The notes below the pieces were generated by a model, which saw only the letters and a list, made by a program, of their open reading frames with translations, made no database searches and was not told the DNA's origin. A stretch of DNA of 64,000 nt from Paenibacillus marchantiophytorum (GTDB taxonomy: Bacteria; Bacillota; Bacilli; Paenibacillales; NBRC-103111), in the NCBI RefSeq assembly GCF_014640555.1, contig NZ_BMHE01000023.1, positions 42,938-106,937 of the forward strand, written 5' to 3'. The position numbers and the translations under genes were made by a program. Shown piece by piece: positions 16,540 through 24,836 of the stretch (its first letter is position 1; each line of letters opens with the position of its first letter).

Positions 16540-16998
16540 ATGTTGCCTGTGAACCAAGAAGATGAACAACGTGAATTCGTGATAACCCGCCATTCTAAGG
16601 GGCAATGGGATCGCCGGGAACAGGAACTATTGCAGTGGTCAGATCGCCACAAACCTCGCAAACATCCCAAGAAAACACTCCTCTTGGAGCAAGTGGATGT
16701 GGATGCAGAGCTGCATAGAACGTTAATTTTGCTGCGCGACAAGCATGTACAGACCGAATTCTCCTGTGCCGGAGTGAGTTTGCTGGATGAACCAGAAGAT
16801 CATTCCTTGTATGCTTACATGACCTTAATTGCTTCCAAAGAAGCTGAGAGCTTTATTCATACAGCCATCAAAAAGATGAAGCATCGCTTGCTGGTAACCT
16901 TTGAGCCTGAGCGAAATCGGTATGATTTATCATCCTTTTACATCGGTCACAACCGCTCCTTCTGTCGCTTGCTGGAACGAAGTGCTGAATTGTTTTGA
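16540..16998 (+). CDS. conserved hypothetical protein, 152 aa
   Basis: A soluble protein of 152 residues with no signal peptide or membrane helix. The N-terminal 50 residues are basic and charged (RKHPKKTLLLEQ). The middle has HVQTEFSCAGVSLLDEP and DHSLYAYMTL, and the C-terminal part has DLSSFYIGHNRSFCRLLERS. I do not recognise a named domain. The gene looks real: GTGGGAGGGACAAG precedes the ATG, codon use resembles the neighbours, and a strong terminator follows. It stands alone between the interrupted repeat and the convergent hydrolase operon. Confidence 0.7.
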   Translation: MLPVNQEDEQREFVITRHSKGQWDRREQELLQWSDRHKPRKHPKKTLLLEQVDVDAELHRTLILLRDKHVQTEFSCAGVSLLDEPEDHSLYAYMTLIASKEAESFIHTAIKKMKHRLLVTFEPERNRYDLSSFYIGHNRSFCRLLERSAELF

Positions 16999-17004
16999 AA
17001 GAAG

Positions 17005-17074
17005 AAACCCCCGCAATGCAGAGCCGCTGGATGAGGATGTGCCTCTTCCAATGGCTTTCATTTGGGGGTTTTTG
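17005..17074. terminator. long hairpin terminator between convergent genes
   Basis: AAACCCCC at 17005 pairs with GGGGGTTT at 17064, and an inner imperfect helix (AGCCGCTGG with CCAATGGCT) fills the space. T runs on both strands suggest it ends both the 16540 gene and the convergent FAH operon. Confidence 0.75.
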
Positions 17075-17080
17075 CTTATT

Positions 17081-17980
17081 TTATTCGTTGATTAAACGGT
17101 TGGTCAAACTTCCTAGCTTCTCAATGGATATGGTCACAACATCCCCGTCTTGCAGGTAAACGCGCTGATCAACAGGATCCCCGAGAACGACGCCTTCCGG
17201 AGTCCCCGTCAAAATGATATCGCCCGGATTCAACGTCATATGCTGTGAAATATAGCTAACAATTTCGTCACAATGAAAAATCATATCGGACGTATGCGAG
17301 TTTTGGCGTACTTTGCCATTCACGGTCGTGCTGATCGTGAGATCATTGGGATTGCCGACTTCGTCAGCGGTGACCAGATAAGGTCCAAGCGGACTGAAGC
17401 CATCGCAGGATTTGCCGAGCAGCCACTGCGAAGTTCGCATTTGCAAGTCGCGCGCTGAGAGATCATTGACACAACAGTAGCCGTACACGTGCTCGTAAGC
17501 TTGTTCTTTGGCGACATACTTAGCCTGTTTGCCAATAACGATAACGAGTTCCGCTTCATAATCGACTTCTTTGGTTACGCGAGGAAGCGCGATGTCATGG
17601 CCATGCCCTGTGAGCGTGTTGCTGAATTTGTTGAAAAGGATCGGCGTTTGCGGAATCGGCGCATTCGTTTCTTCGGCATGCTTGCGGTAGTTCAGCCCGA
17701 CACAAATGATTTTGCTCGGATTCGTGACGCAGGGACCGTAGTCGAGTGAGTCTTCACTGCGCAGCAAAGATGCGCTAGCTTCACTTTTGAGTGCTAAATG
17801 TACGAGCTTCTGTAGGGCTTCATTCGCAGTTGTACCGCCTAGAATGGCCTCGTGAACGGTAAGAGGAACGCTGAAATCGGGCGAAAGTTGTTGAAGCGCT
17901 TGTTCGATATCCAGTACGCCGGAGTCCGTGTGGACACCCAGTTTGAGTTCATTTTGTGAGCGGAAAGTAAGCAGCTTCAT
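17081..17980 (-). CDS. fumarylacetoacetate hydrolase (FAH) family protein
   Basis: A 299-residue FAH-superfamily enzyme of the 2-keto-4-pentenoate hydratase / 2,4-diketo-3-deoxy sugar acid hydrolase type. Family motifs are CVGLNYRKHAEE, FNKFSNTLTG, the metal-binding VDYEAELVIVIG, VNDLSARDLQ and DIILTGTPEGV. It would cleave or isomerise a beta-diketo acid with a divalent metal. It is the last gene of an IclR-SDR-FAH unit. In non-phosphorylative rhamnose and fucose pathways an SDR and an FAH enzyme act in sequence and give pyruvate plus lactate, which makes that substrate class plausible. AGGAGG precedes the ATG. Confidence 0.85.
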   Translation of the reverse strand: MKLLTFRSQNELKLGVHTDSGVLDIEQALQQLSPDFSVPLTVHEAILGGTTANEALQKLVHLALKSEASASLLRSEDSLDYGPCVTNPSKIICVGLNYRKHAEETNAPIPQTPILFNKFSNTLTGHGHDIALPRVTKEVDYEAELVIVIGKQAKYVAKEQAYEHVYGYCCVNDLSARDLQMRTSQWLLGKSCDGFSPLGPYLVTADEVGNPNDLTISTTVNGKVRQNSHTSDMIFHCDEIVSYISQHMTLNPGDIILTGTPEGVVLGDPVDQRVYLQDGDVVTISIEKLGSLTNRLINE

Positions 17981-18035
17981 AGTTAAATCCTCCTAGAAAT
18001 GAGATATGTATGAGTAGAGAAGAGCGGATAAGCCG

Positions 18036-18809
18036 TTAAGCGTTTTTGCCGAAGGTAGCGCCACCGTCGATATACAATGGTGATCCCATCATGAATTTGG
18101 ATTCGTCAGAAGCAAGGAATAAGGCCGCTTGCGCGACATCCTCCGGTCGGCCCAACTCATTGCTGAGTTGTCTGGTTTTCAACGAGGCGATAGCCGCTTC
18201 TGGATCATCGTAAGAGGTACGGAGATAATTCTCGACGAAAGGGGTCAAAATGGTTCCCGGCAACAGCGCATTCACCCGTATGCCATACGCGGCGTAGTCG
18301 ACCTGCATGGATTTGGTCAATGCCAGCACCGCGCCTTTCGTTGCCGCATAAGCCGCTCTTCGGGCCAGACCAATTTCTGCGATGCAGGAGGACATATTTA
18401 TGATTGAACCGGATTGACGCTCGATCATATGAGGCACGACGTATTTGGATGGCAAGAATACGCCTTTGACATTAATACTCATGATGCGATCCCAGAAATC
18501 AGGTTCCAGCTCATGAAGAGCGCCAACGCCGCTGATGCCGGCATTGTTGAACAGCACATCAATGCGGCCATCAGCCTGGATGATGTCATCCACCATCTGT
18601 TTGACGGAATCTGCTTGCGTCACATCGGCCTGAATGAAGCGGGCCGTGCCGCCTGCTTGGGTAATTTCTTGAACGGTTTCTCGACCTTTAGTCTCATCGA
18701 GATCGTTCACAATAACGTGGGCGCCTTCTCGCCCGAATAGGAGCGCTGAGCTTCTGCCAATGCCGGAGCCTGAACCTGTGATAAGAATGACCTTGTCTTG
18801 TAATCGCAT
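18036..18809 (-). CDS. short-chain dehydrogenase/reductase (SDR)
   Basis: A 257-residue classical SDR. It has the cofactor motif TGSGSGIG near residue 11, NDLDE (suggesting NAD over NADP), NNAG, the catalytic Ser in INMSSC and YAATK for Tyr and Lys. It oxidises or reduces a hydroxyl group, possibly on a deoxy sugar acid given the adjacent FAH enzyme. I chose ATG 18809, with AAGGAG seven bases upstream, over the longer frame that runs back into the IclR gene. It lies between the iclR-type and FAH genes in one transcription unit. Confidence 0.88.
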   Translation of the reverse strand: MRLQDKVILITGSGSGIGRSSALLFGREGAHVIVNDLDETKGRETVQEITQAGGTARFIQADVTQADSVKQMVDDIIQADGRIDVLFNNAGISGVGALHELEPDFWDRIMSINVKGVFLPSKYVVPHMIERQSGSIINMSSCIAEIGLARRAAYAATKGAVLALTKSMQVDYAAYGIRVNALLPGTILTPFVENYLRTSYDDPEAAIASLKTRQLSNELGRPEDVAQAALFLASDESKFMMGSPLYIDGGATFGKNA

Positions 18810-18823
18810 CTGAATTCTCCTTG

Positions 18824-19573
18824 TTAATCGGATAATTGGTGAGCTAACTGACAAACTTCTTCGATACAGATCTGTTTCTTCTGTTCCCATTGCGGCAGCA
18901 TCATGGAGCAGCTGACAGCGGCTATCACTCGCCCTTGGGCATTGCGAATCGGCGCTGCTGCACAATTGAAGCCGATGACGGCTTCTTCGAAATCCAAGGC
19001 GTAGCCTTGTTCACGGATGTCTTGCAAGCTAATCTTCAATGCGTGTGCAGTCGTCATGGAATTCACCGTCAAATGAGCAAAGGGCTCGTTGCTGGGTGAA
19101 TACAGCGAATTAAAGTCATCGTCGCTGAGGTCAGCAAGCATGACCTTGCCGAGCGCTGTCGCATGCGCGGGCAAGCGCATGCCGGGCTCGGATGCGAGAC
19201 GAACAGGTGTAAGCGCTTCCTCTTTGGCGATATAAAGAACTTCGATGCCATCGAGCTTCGCAAGTTGAAAAGATTCGCCTAGTCTTTGCTTGGCAATCGC
19301 GGCCTCCTTGTGGAAAGCTTCGTTCAAATTGCGCTGCTGCGCAGCCGCATGACCGAAGCGAGACAGCTCGCGCCCCAAACGGTACGTTTCGCCGGCTTCC
19401 TTCTCGATCCAGCCTAGGTTCTCCAGCGTTAACAATAGGGAGTACATTGAGCTTTTGTTAATCACTAGCGTTCGTGACAAATCGATGAGTTTCAGCTTGC
19501 CCGGATGCAGTGAAATTTCTTTGAGAATTAGGTGGGCACGCTCAATAGCCGGAACTCGGTATTTATCGTCCAA
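18824..19573 (-). CDS. IclR-family transcriptional regulator
   Basis: A 249-residue regulator. The N-terminal winged helix-turn-helix (residues about 5-65) contains LKLIDLSRTLVINKSSMYSL; the IclR effector domain follows, with RLGRELSRFG, a DGIEVLYIAKEE strand and GFNCAAAPIRNAQGR. It starts with TTG at 19573, with AAGGAGG eight bases upstream. It is the first gene of the IclR-SDR-FAH unit, so it probably controls its own operon in response to a pathway intermediate. A palindrome just upstream is the likely operator. Confidence 0.88.
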   Translation of the reverse strand: MDDKYRVPAIERAHLILKEISLHPGKLKLIDLSRTLVINKSSMYSLLLTLENLGWIEKEAGETYRLGRELSRFGHAAAQQRNLNEAFHKEAAIAKQRLGESFQLAKLDGIEVLYIAKEEALTPVRLASEPGMRLPAHATALGKVMLADLSDDDFNSLYSPSNEPFAHLTVNSMTTAHALKISLQDIREQGYALDFEEAVIGFNCAAAPIRNAQGRVIAAVSCSMMLPQWEQKKQICIEEVCQLAHQLSD

Positions 19574-19605
19574 AAAAGGGCCTCCTTGGTGTGGGGATAT
19601 TCAGT

Positions 19606-19627
19606 TTGGTTTTATATGAAAAACCAA
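19606..19627 (-). promoter_or_regulatory. 22-bp palindrome upstream of the iclR-type gene (candidate operator)
   Basis: TTGGTTTT and AAAACCAA arms flank a short AT spacer, 33 bp before the TTG start. Position and symmetry fit an autoregulatory IclR site; binding is inference. Confidence 0.5.
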
Positions 19628-19719
19628 GTTCAACTTATAAAACCATTTTATCATATAAGATGTGAAAAAACGAGGGCATGTGGCGAATTAACTTGATGTT
19701 TTGGAGCGTTTTGGCTACT

Positions 19720-20039
19720 GATAGGAGCCTCCAAAGGCTCTTATTCCTCGCAAACATCCGCATCCCACGCAGATAGCAGCCTCCAAAGGCACTTAATCCT
19801 TCAAGTAGCTAGCTTTTCCGAACCAAAACTACAGATAAGAGCCTCCAGAAGCTCTTATACATCGCAAACATCCGCTTCCCACGCAGATAGCAGCCTCCAA
19901 AGACTCCTATTCCTTTAAGTAGCTAGCTTTTCCACGTTCAAACCACGGATAAGAGCCTCCAGAGGCTCTTATTCCCTGCTAACACCCGCATCCCGCGCAG
20001 ATAGCAGCCTCCAAAGACTCTTATTCCTTCAAGTAGCAG
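19720..20039. repeat. 114-bp tandem repeat, about 2.8 units, with internal hairpins
   Basis: Units start at 19720, 19834 and 19948, exactly 114 bp apart. Each holds a GATAAGAGCCTCC..GGCTCTTATT hairpin, perfect in unit 3, and a related half-copy GATAGCAGCCTCCAAAGACTC about 52 bp later, so the unit may itself come from an older duplication. No open frame or promoter was recognised. It fills most of the 645-bp gap between the iclR-type and fadR-type genes. Confidence 0.9.
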
Positions 20040-20121
20040 CCCTCCCACCCCTGAGCAGCAAGAAAAATTGTTTAAGGTTGTTAATCAGCGTTAAGTCAGC
20101 GGCTGGAGGCGAAGTTAGGTT

Positions 20122-20146
20122 TTTAAGGCTGTTTTACAGCCTTAAA
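20122..20146 (-). terminator. inverted repeat after the FadR-type gene (possible terminator)
   Basis: TTTAAGGCTG and CAGCCTTAAA form a perfect 10-bp stem with a 5-base loop, about 70 bp after the regulator stop. The T tract after it is poor, so its function is uncertain. Confidence 0.45.
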
Positions 20147-20218
20147 GCAGGAAAAGAGCGAGCTCAGCAGCAAGAAAAAGGTGCATTAGAGTTGTTAAGC
20201 AGCCGCAGGTTATGGCCA

Positions 20219-20941
20219 TTAACGAGAGCCAGCGTCCAGCTTGTGAACGACGCGGTCGACTTTCAAAATATGCTGCATGACCCGATCTTCGGCCAGTTTC
20301 ACATGCTGGAGTTTGATCGCTTCGTAGATATCCTTGTGCTCTTGGATCAGCAGCTCGACGGAAGCCCGTTCTGCAAAAAACCAAAGCCGGCGAGACTCTT
20401 TCATGCTTTCCTGCAAACGGTCGGTCAAAGATTCCATCATGCTGACGAATAACGAGTTATGGGAGGCTCTGGCAATGGTGAGGTGGAATCGAATGTCAGC
20501 CTGCTCGCTAAGGGATTCGTCCCCGATGGCCGCTTCCATTTCCTGAATGGTCACCTCAAGGAGCCGCAGGTCTTCCTCCGTACGCCGCTCTGCAGCAAGA
20601 GAAGCACAGCCTGCCTCGATAAATTTACGCACCTCCAGCACTTCTTGAAACGACTCCGTCTGATAAAAGAAACGGCCCGAACCCGAATTGTCGCCTTCCT
20701 CGCTGGGCAATGTCAGGCTAACGAACGTCCCCCCGCCATGGCGAATATCGACCCAGCCCATCGCTTTCAAGGCACTCATCGCTTCGCGGATCGTAGAGCG
20801 GCCCACCTCAAAGTTCGCCGCTAGCTGATCGACAGTAGGGAGTTTGGCGCCGGGTAGATAGGTACCCGCTTGAATTTGCTGCTTTATATGGGTCATCACG
20901 ATCTCAGAGCCTTTTTGCGGCTTGATCTGTGGGAATGTCAT
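20219..20941 (-). CDS. GntR/FadR-subfamily transcriptional regulator
   Basis: A 240-residue regulator with an N-terminal winged HTH (LPTVDQLAANFEVGRSTIREA, then ALKAMGWVDIRHGGGTFV) and an all-helical FCD effector domain from about residue 85 (EVLEVRKFIEAGCASLAAER, with His-containing FHLTIARASHN likely to bind a metal). ATG 20941 has GGAGG eight bases upstream and was chosen over the start at 20971. FadR-type proteins near 2-hydroxyacid oxidases usually respond to lactate or glycolate. The divergent glcDF genes and the shared palindrome at 21003 fit this role. Confidence 0.88.
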   Translation of the reverse strand: MTFPQIKPQKGSEIVMTHIKQQIQAGTYLPGAKLPTVDQLAANFEVGRSTIREAMSALKAMGWVDIRHGGGTFVSLTLPSEEGDNSGSGRFFYQTESFQEVLEVRKFIEAGCASLAAERRTEEDLRLLEVTIQEMEAAIGDESLSEQADIRFHLTIARASHNSLFVSMMESLTDRLQESMKESRRLWFFAERASVELLIQEHKDIYEAIKLQHVKLAEDRVMQHILKVDRVVHKLDAGSR

Positions 20942-21002
20942 AGGAAAACCTCCAGAAAAATGGCTATACAATGATTCTATTATACGCTAATATAAGAAAA
21001 AA

Positions 21003-21023
21003 GTCATCTGATGACATGATGAC
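21003..21023. promoter_or_regulatory. palindromic operator between the FadR-type gene and glcD
   Basis: GTCATCTGATGAC is a perfect 13-bp palindrome followed by one more GATGAC half-site, placed in the divergent promoter region. The TCATC-N-GATGA form resembles the site I remember for LutR-type FadR regulators of lactate genes; that match is from memory. Confidence 0.6.
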
Positions 21024-21044
21024 TCCGAGAGGGAGGCATGTATC

Positions 21045-22460
21045 ATGCTTGAAAACCAAGTGAAAGCTAAACTTCGTGGTATCGTAGGCGACGCCTATTT
21101 TAAAGATGATATTGAAACGCTTGTCACACATTCCTACGATGGGACCCCTATGCTGCAACAGCTGCCTGAAGGGGTTATTTATCCGCAAAATACGGCCCAG
21201 GTATCGGCCATTATGAAAGTTATGAGCGAGCATCAGATCCCGCTGATCAGCCGAGGTTCCGGGACGAATCTATGCGGAGGCACCGTTCCCGTACAAGGCG
21301 GCATCGTGATGGTCATGCATCGGATGAATGCCATACTTGAAGTGGACATGCAGAATTTAACCGCGACTGTGCAGCCAGGAATAATTACGAAGACATTTAT
21401 TGAGCATATTGAGGGTTTGGGACTTTTTTACCCACCTGACCCGAGCAGCATGGCGATCTCTACGATTGGCGGCAATATTGCCGAGTGTTCCGGAGGCTTG
21501 CGCGGGTTGAAATACGGGACTACCAAAGATTACGTCATCGGACTGGAGTGCGTGCTGGCTTCTGGGGAGATTATGCGTACGGGCGGCAAATTGATGAAAG
21601 ACGTAGCGGGTTATGATTTGACGAAGCTGCTGGTCGGTTCGGAAGGAACCCTTGCGGTTATTACCGAAGCAACGTTGAAGCTCATCCCTCCTCCTAAGCA
21701 TAAGAAAACTATGCTCGCGATGTTCAAAGATATGTACGGAGCGGCACGCACGGTATCTGCGATTATTGAGAATCGGATCATTCCTGCCACGCTGGAATTC
21801 ATGGATAATCCGACGATTCGTGTGGTGAACGACTTCGCGAAGCTGGGGCTGCCACTCGACATGGAGGCTATTCTGCTCATTGAGCAAGATGGCGAGTTCG
21901 AAACGGTGGAGCGGGATATTGCCCGAATCTCGGAAATTTGCCAGGAAGAGCATGCGGATCAAATCAGCATCGCCAGCAATCAAGAAGAAGCGCTGAAGCT
22001 GCTTACAGCTAGGCGAAGTGCTTTCACGGCGCTGGCTCGGCTTCGTCCCACGACAATTTTGGAAGATGCGACTGTACCACGTTCCAAAATCGCCGAAATG
22101 GTGCAGCAGATTAATCGCATTGCGAAGAAGTATGACGTGCAGATATGCACTTTTGGCCATGCCGGGGATGGCAATTTGCACCCGACAGCGACTACGGACG
22201 CCAGAAATCATGATGAGATCGAGCGCGTTGAGGCCGCTTTTGAGGAAATTTTTGAAGAAGCGATACGTTTTGGCGGTACGATTACGGGAGAGCACGGCGT
22301 CGGGCTCGTTAAAGCGCCATTCCTGGAATGGAAAGTTGGAAGCGCAGGGATCGCCATCATGATGAATATTAAACAGGGCTTCGACCCTTTGAACATCCTC
22401 AATCCGGGTAAAATGTTTGCCAAAGAGTCCAGACGCAGGGTGGTGATTGACCATGTCTAA
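21045..22460 (+). CDS. glcD: glycolate/2-hydroxyacid oxidase FAD subunit GlcD
   Basis: A 471-residue FAD-linked oxidase. The PCMH-type FAD domain covers about residues 40-220 (SRGSGTNLCGGTVP, GGLRGLKYGTTKDYVIGLE). The C-terminal FAD-oxidase domain has FGHAGDGNLHPT and GEHGVGLVKAPFLEW. It oxidises glycolate or D-lactate and passes electrons to the Fe-S partner encoded next. GAGGGAGG precedes the ATG. The end overlaps glcF by 8 bp. There is no GlcE subunit, the usual situation in Bacillus-type systems (YsfC/YsfD). Confidence 0.9.
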   Translation: MLENQVKAKLRGIVGDAYFKDDIETLVTHSYDGTPMLQQLPEGVIYPQNTAQVSAIMKVMSEHQIPLISRGSGTNLCGGTVPVQGGIVMVMHRMNAILEVDMQNLTATVQPGIITKTFIEHIEGLGLFYPPDPSSMAISTIGGNIAECSGGLRGLKYGTTKDYVIGLECVLASGEIMRTGGKLMKDVAGYDLTKLLVGSEGTLAVITEATLKLIPPPKHKKTMLAMFKDMYGAARTVSAIIENRIIPATLEFMDNPTIRVVNDFAKLGLPLDMEAILLIEQDGEFETVERDIARISEICQEEHADQISIASNQEEALKLLTARRSAFTALARLRPTTILEDATVPRSKIAEMVQQINRIAKKYDVQICTFGHAGDGNLHPTATTDARNHDEIERVEAAFEEIFEEAIRFGGTITGEHGVGLVKAPFLEWKVGSAGIAIMMNIKQGFDPLNILNPGKMFAKESRRRVVIDHV

Positions 22461-23766
22461 TGCTACGGCTAAGTCGCTCCAGGAATCACTGAGATTGAAG
22501 CTGGATTATGATCAGCTAACGAACTGCATGCGCTGCGGTTTCTGTTTGCCGGCTTGTCCAACCTTCAAGGAAACCGGTGTGGAAGCGGAATCCCCGCGTG
22601 GACGAATCTCTTTGATGAAAGCTGCGGTTGACGGAATTATGGAACCGAATGTTCGATTCGAGGAGCAAATGGGCCATTGTCTAGGTTGTAGAGCGTGTGA
22701 ACCAGCGTGTCCAGCGGACGTCAAATATGGTCAATTGATTGAACAGGCGAGGGATGCCATCGAGGATCACACCACACAGCACCGAACTTGGGTAAAAGGT
22801 GTGCGCAAGGTCGTTTTTGGCCAGCTGTTCCCTCATCAGAATCGCATGAAGCTGCTAGGCAAGGGGCTTAGATTTTATCAAAAGTCAGGCGCCCAAACTC
22901 TCGCACGAAAAACTGGCGTCGTTGGTCTATTTTCCAAGCAGATGTCCGCGTTGGAAAACGTTTTGCCCGAAGCGGCTGGGAAGGGCGTTGTGGATCAACT
23001 AGGAACCCGAGTTCCTGCGATTGGGGAGAAAATAGGTACCGTCGGCATGTTCCGCGGATGCTTAATGGACGTATTGTTTACGGAAACTAACCGTAAAACC
23101 GTACAGCTGCTGGCCAAAGCCGGATTCGATGTGGTGATCCCGGAAGCCCAGAACTGCTGCGGCGCCCTTCACGCTCATAGCGGAGAGATGGATCAGGCTA
23201 AGCAATTGGCTCGCCATAATATTCGCGCTTTTCAGGAAGCGGGTGTGGATTATATTGTGTCGAATGCAGGCGGATGCGGCGCGATTCTGGTTGAGTATGA
23301 TCATTTGCTGCATGACGATGCCCAGTGGCAGGAGCAGGCGAAGTGGTTTGCGAGCAGGGTGAAGGACATCAGTACAATTTTGTTGGAAAAAGGTCGCCCG
23401 CTCACCTTCACAGAAGGGCCTGGCGTTCGTATCACGTATCAGGATTCCTGCCATTTGCGCAATGTAATGAAAGCCGGGGAGTCCCCACGCAAATTGCTTA
23501 AGCAGATGCCTGGCGCGACTTTCGTCGAGATGAAAGATGCGGGGTCCTGCTGCGGATCCGCCGGCATTTACAATTTGACTCAGCCGGATATGGCGAACAC
23601 GATTCTCGACCACAAGATGGATCACGCCAAAGCTACGGATGCCCATTACATCGTGACCAGCAACCCTGGTTGTTTGCTGCAAATGAAGCTGGGCATTGAT
23701 AAACATGCCCCTGGTTCGCCGATGCAAGCTGTCCATATTGTGGATTTTCTTTATGAGCGGGTGTAG
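22453..23766 (+). CDS. glcF: glycolate/2-hydroxyacid oxidase iron-sulfur subunit GlcF
   Basis: A 437-residue Fe-S protein. Two [4Fe-4S] motifs lie near the N-terminus: CMRCGFCLPACP and CLGCRACEPACP. Two CCG-type domains follow (NCCGALHAHSG and SCCGSAGIYN), as in GlcF and heterodisulfide reductase-like subunits. It takes electrons from GlcD and feeds the membrane quinone pool. I chose ATG 22453, overlapping the glcD end, rather than a TTG six bases earlier. A strong terminator follows 14 bp after the stop. Confidence 0.9.
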   Translation: MSNATAKSLQESLRLKLDYDQLTNCMRCGFCLPACPTFKETGVEAESPRGRISLMKAAVDGIMEPNVRFEEQMGHCLGCRACEPACPADVKYGQLIEQARDAIEDHTTQHRTWVKGVRKVVFGQLFPHQNRMKLLGKGLRFYQKSGAQTLARKTGVVGLFSKQMSALENVLPEAAGKGVVDQLGTRVPAIGEKIGTVGMFRGCLMDVLFTETNRKTVQLLAKAGFDVVIPEAQNCCGALHAHSGEMDQAKQLARHNIRAFQEAGVDYIVSNAGGCGAILVEYDHLLHDDAQWQEQAKWFASRVKDISTILLEKGRPLTFTEGPGVRITYQDSCHLRNVMKAGESPRKLLKQMPGATFVEMKDAGSCCGSAGIYNLTQPDMANTILDHKMDHAKATDAHYIVTSNPGCLLQMKLGIDKHAPGSPMQAVHIVDFLYERV

Positions 23767-23779
23767 TTGAATAGAAAAG

Positions 23780-23826
23780 AAGGGCCTATCTCTTAGTCAT
23801 GGATGACTAAGGGGTAGGCCCTTTTT
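23780..23826 (+). terminator. rho-independent terminator of glcDF
   Basis: AAGGGCCTA..CTTAGTCAT pairs with ATGACTAAG..TAGGCCCTT and is followed by TTTTT. The stem is long and almost perfect. Confidence 0.92.
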
Positions 23827-23830
23827 GAAG

Positions 23831-24110
23831 ATATAGGGTTGGAGTGAACGAAGAGTTACTCCAGCTGCCTCGCGAGGAGGTAAGGGAACTACAGTTCGCT
23901 ATTCTAGCCATAAGAGTCATTATCGCGAGGTATAGGGAACTACAGTTCGCTATTTTGCTGTTTGGTGGAAAATTCAGCGCTTTTCGTGGAAATAAGGTCC
24001 TGTAGTTCCGCTACTACCCTCGTATTCCTGCTATTTGCCAAAATAGCGCCTTGTAGTTCCCTTCTAAGATTTGTCCCAAATCAGAGGCGGATCTCTCAGG
24101 CCGGCGAAGC
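23831..24110. repeat. dispersed fold-back repeat, copy 2 (uninterrupted)
   Basis: About 280 bp directly after the glcDF terminator. It has two direct GGGAACTACAGTTCGCTATT motifs on the left and two inverted partners on the right (CTGTAGTTCCGCTA and AAAATAGCGCCTTGTAGTTCCC), so a transcript could fold into a long hairpin. It aligns along its length with the copy at 28966 and with the intron-split copy at 14216/16268. No gene is seen up to 24263. Confidence 0.9.
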
Positions 24111-24263
24111 TGGTTTTCTTATTACAGGAGTGTCCACGGGGAGCCTCTACTGGCTATTACTTCAAAATTTCTTCAGAATTCCTTTACTTTTTCCTTCGCA
24201 TATTCTGCAGAATATTTCGTTACGATAAAGGCATCGAATGGTAACGAGAGGAGAGTTTTTCCC

Positions 24264-24836
24264 ATGATTAGAGCGATGCAAGAGCAGCTGTTATTTCTGT
24301 ATAAATTCATGCGTGCGCCGAGCCAGATCGGGAGTGTCACGCCGAGCTCTGTGTTTCTGGCCAAAAAAATGCTCGAGCCCGTTCAATGGAATCAAGTTAG
24401 GAGCGTTGCCGAGCTCGGAGGCGGCACTGGCGCCATTACCAGACATCTGGCACAGGTTCTGCATAAAGAGGCCAAAGTACTCGTATTTGAAAAAGACCAG
24501 CAGCTGCGCAGTCAATTGTCCGCCAGGTTTCGGGACTTTGCCTGCTATGCCGACGCTTGCAGCATGCAGTCTGCCTTACGGAGAGAAGGAATCGATGAGC
24601 TAGATTGCATCTTGAGCGGCCTCCCGTTTTTTAATTTTCCGCCGGCTCTGCGTGAGCAATTAATGAACCAGATCGAAACGACGCTGAAGCCAGGCGGCTT
24701 ATTCATCGCCTTCCAGTATTCGCAGCAGATGCGGAAGCAGCTCAGCCAGCGATTTGACATCGAGCGCGTTCATTTTGTCCCTCTCAACGTTCCGCCTGCT
24801 TTCGTATACGTCTGCCGCAAAAGGGGAGTATCTTGA
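24264..24836 (+). CDS. phospholipid N-methyltransferase-like enzyme (COG3963 type)
   Basis: A 190-residue SAM-dependent methyltransferase. The N-terminal FLYKFMRAPSQIGSVTPSS matches the membrane-surface segment of PmtA-type phospholipid N-methyltransferases. Motif I is AELGGGTGAITRHL, followed by VFEKDQQLRSQL and LSGLPFFNFP. Such enzymes methylate phosphatidylethanolamine, in some bacteria up to phosphatidylcholine. The alternative is an RNA adenine dimethylase relative, less likely given the N-terminus and length. GAGAGGAGAG precedes the ATG. It is the first gene of a five-gene unit that ends with SAH hydrolase. Confidence 0.8.
   Translation: MIRAMQEQLLFLYKFMRAPSQIGSVTPSSVFLAKKMLEPVQWNQVRSVAELGGGTGAITRHLAQVLHKEAKVLVFEKDQQLRSQLSARFRDFACYADACSMQSALRREGIDELDCILSGLPFFNFPPALREQLMNQIETTLKPGGLFIAFQYSQQMRKQLSQRFDIERVHFVPLNVPPAFVYVCRKRGVS

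Noticed and set aside
21357..22454. Long open frame of 365 codons antisense to glcD.
   Set aside because: It is composition-driven, has no ribosome site, and glcD on the other strand is unmistakable.
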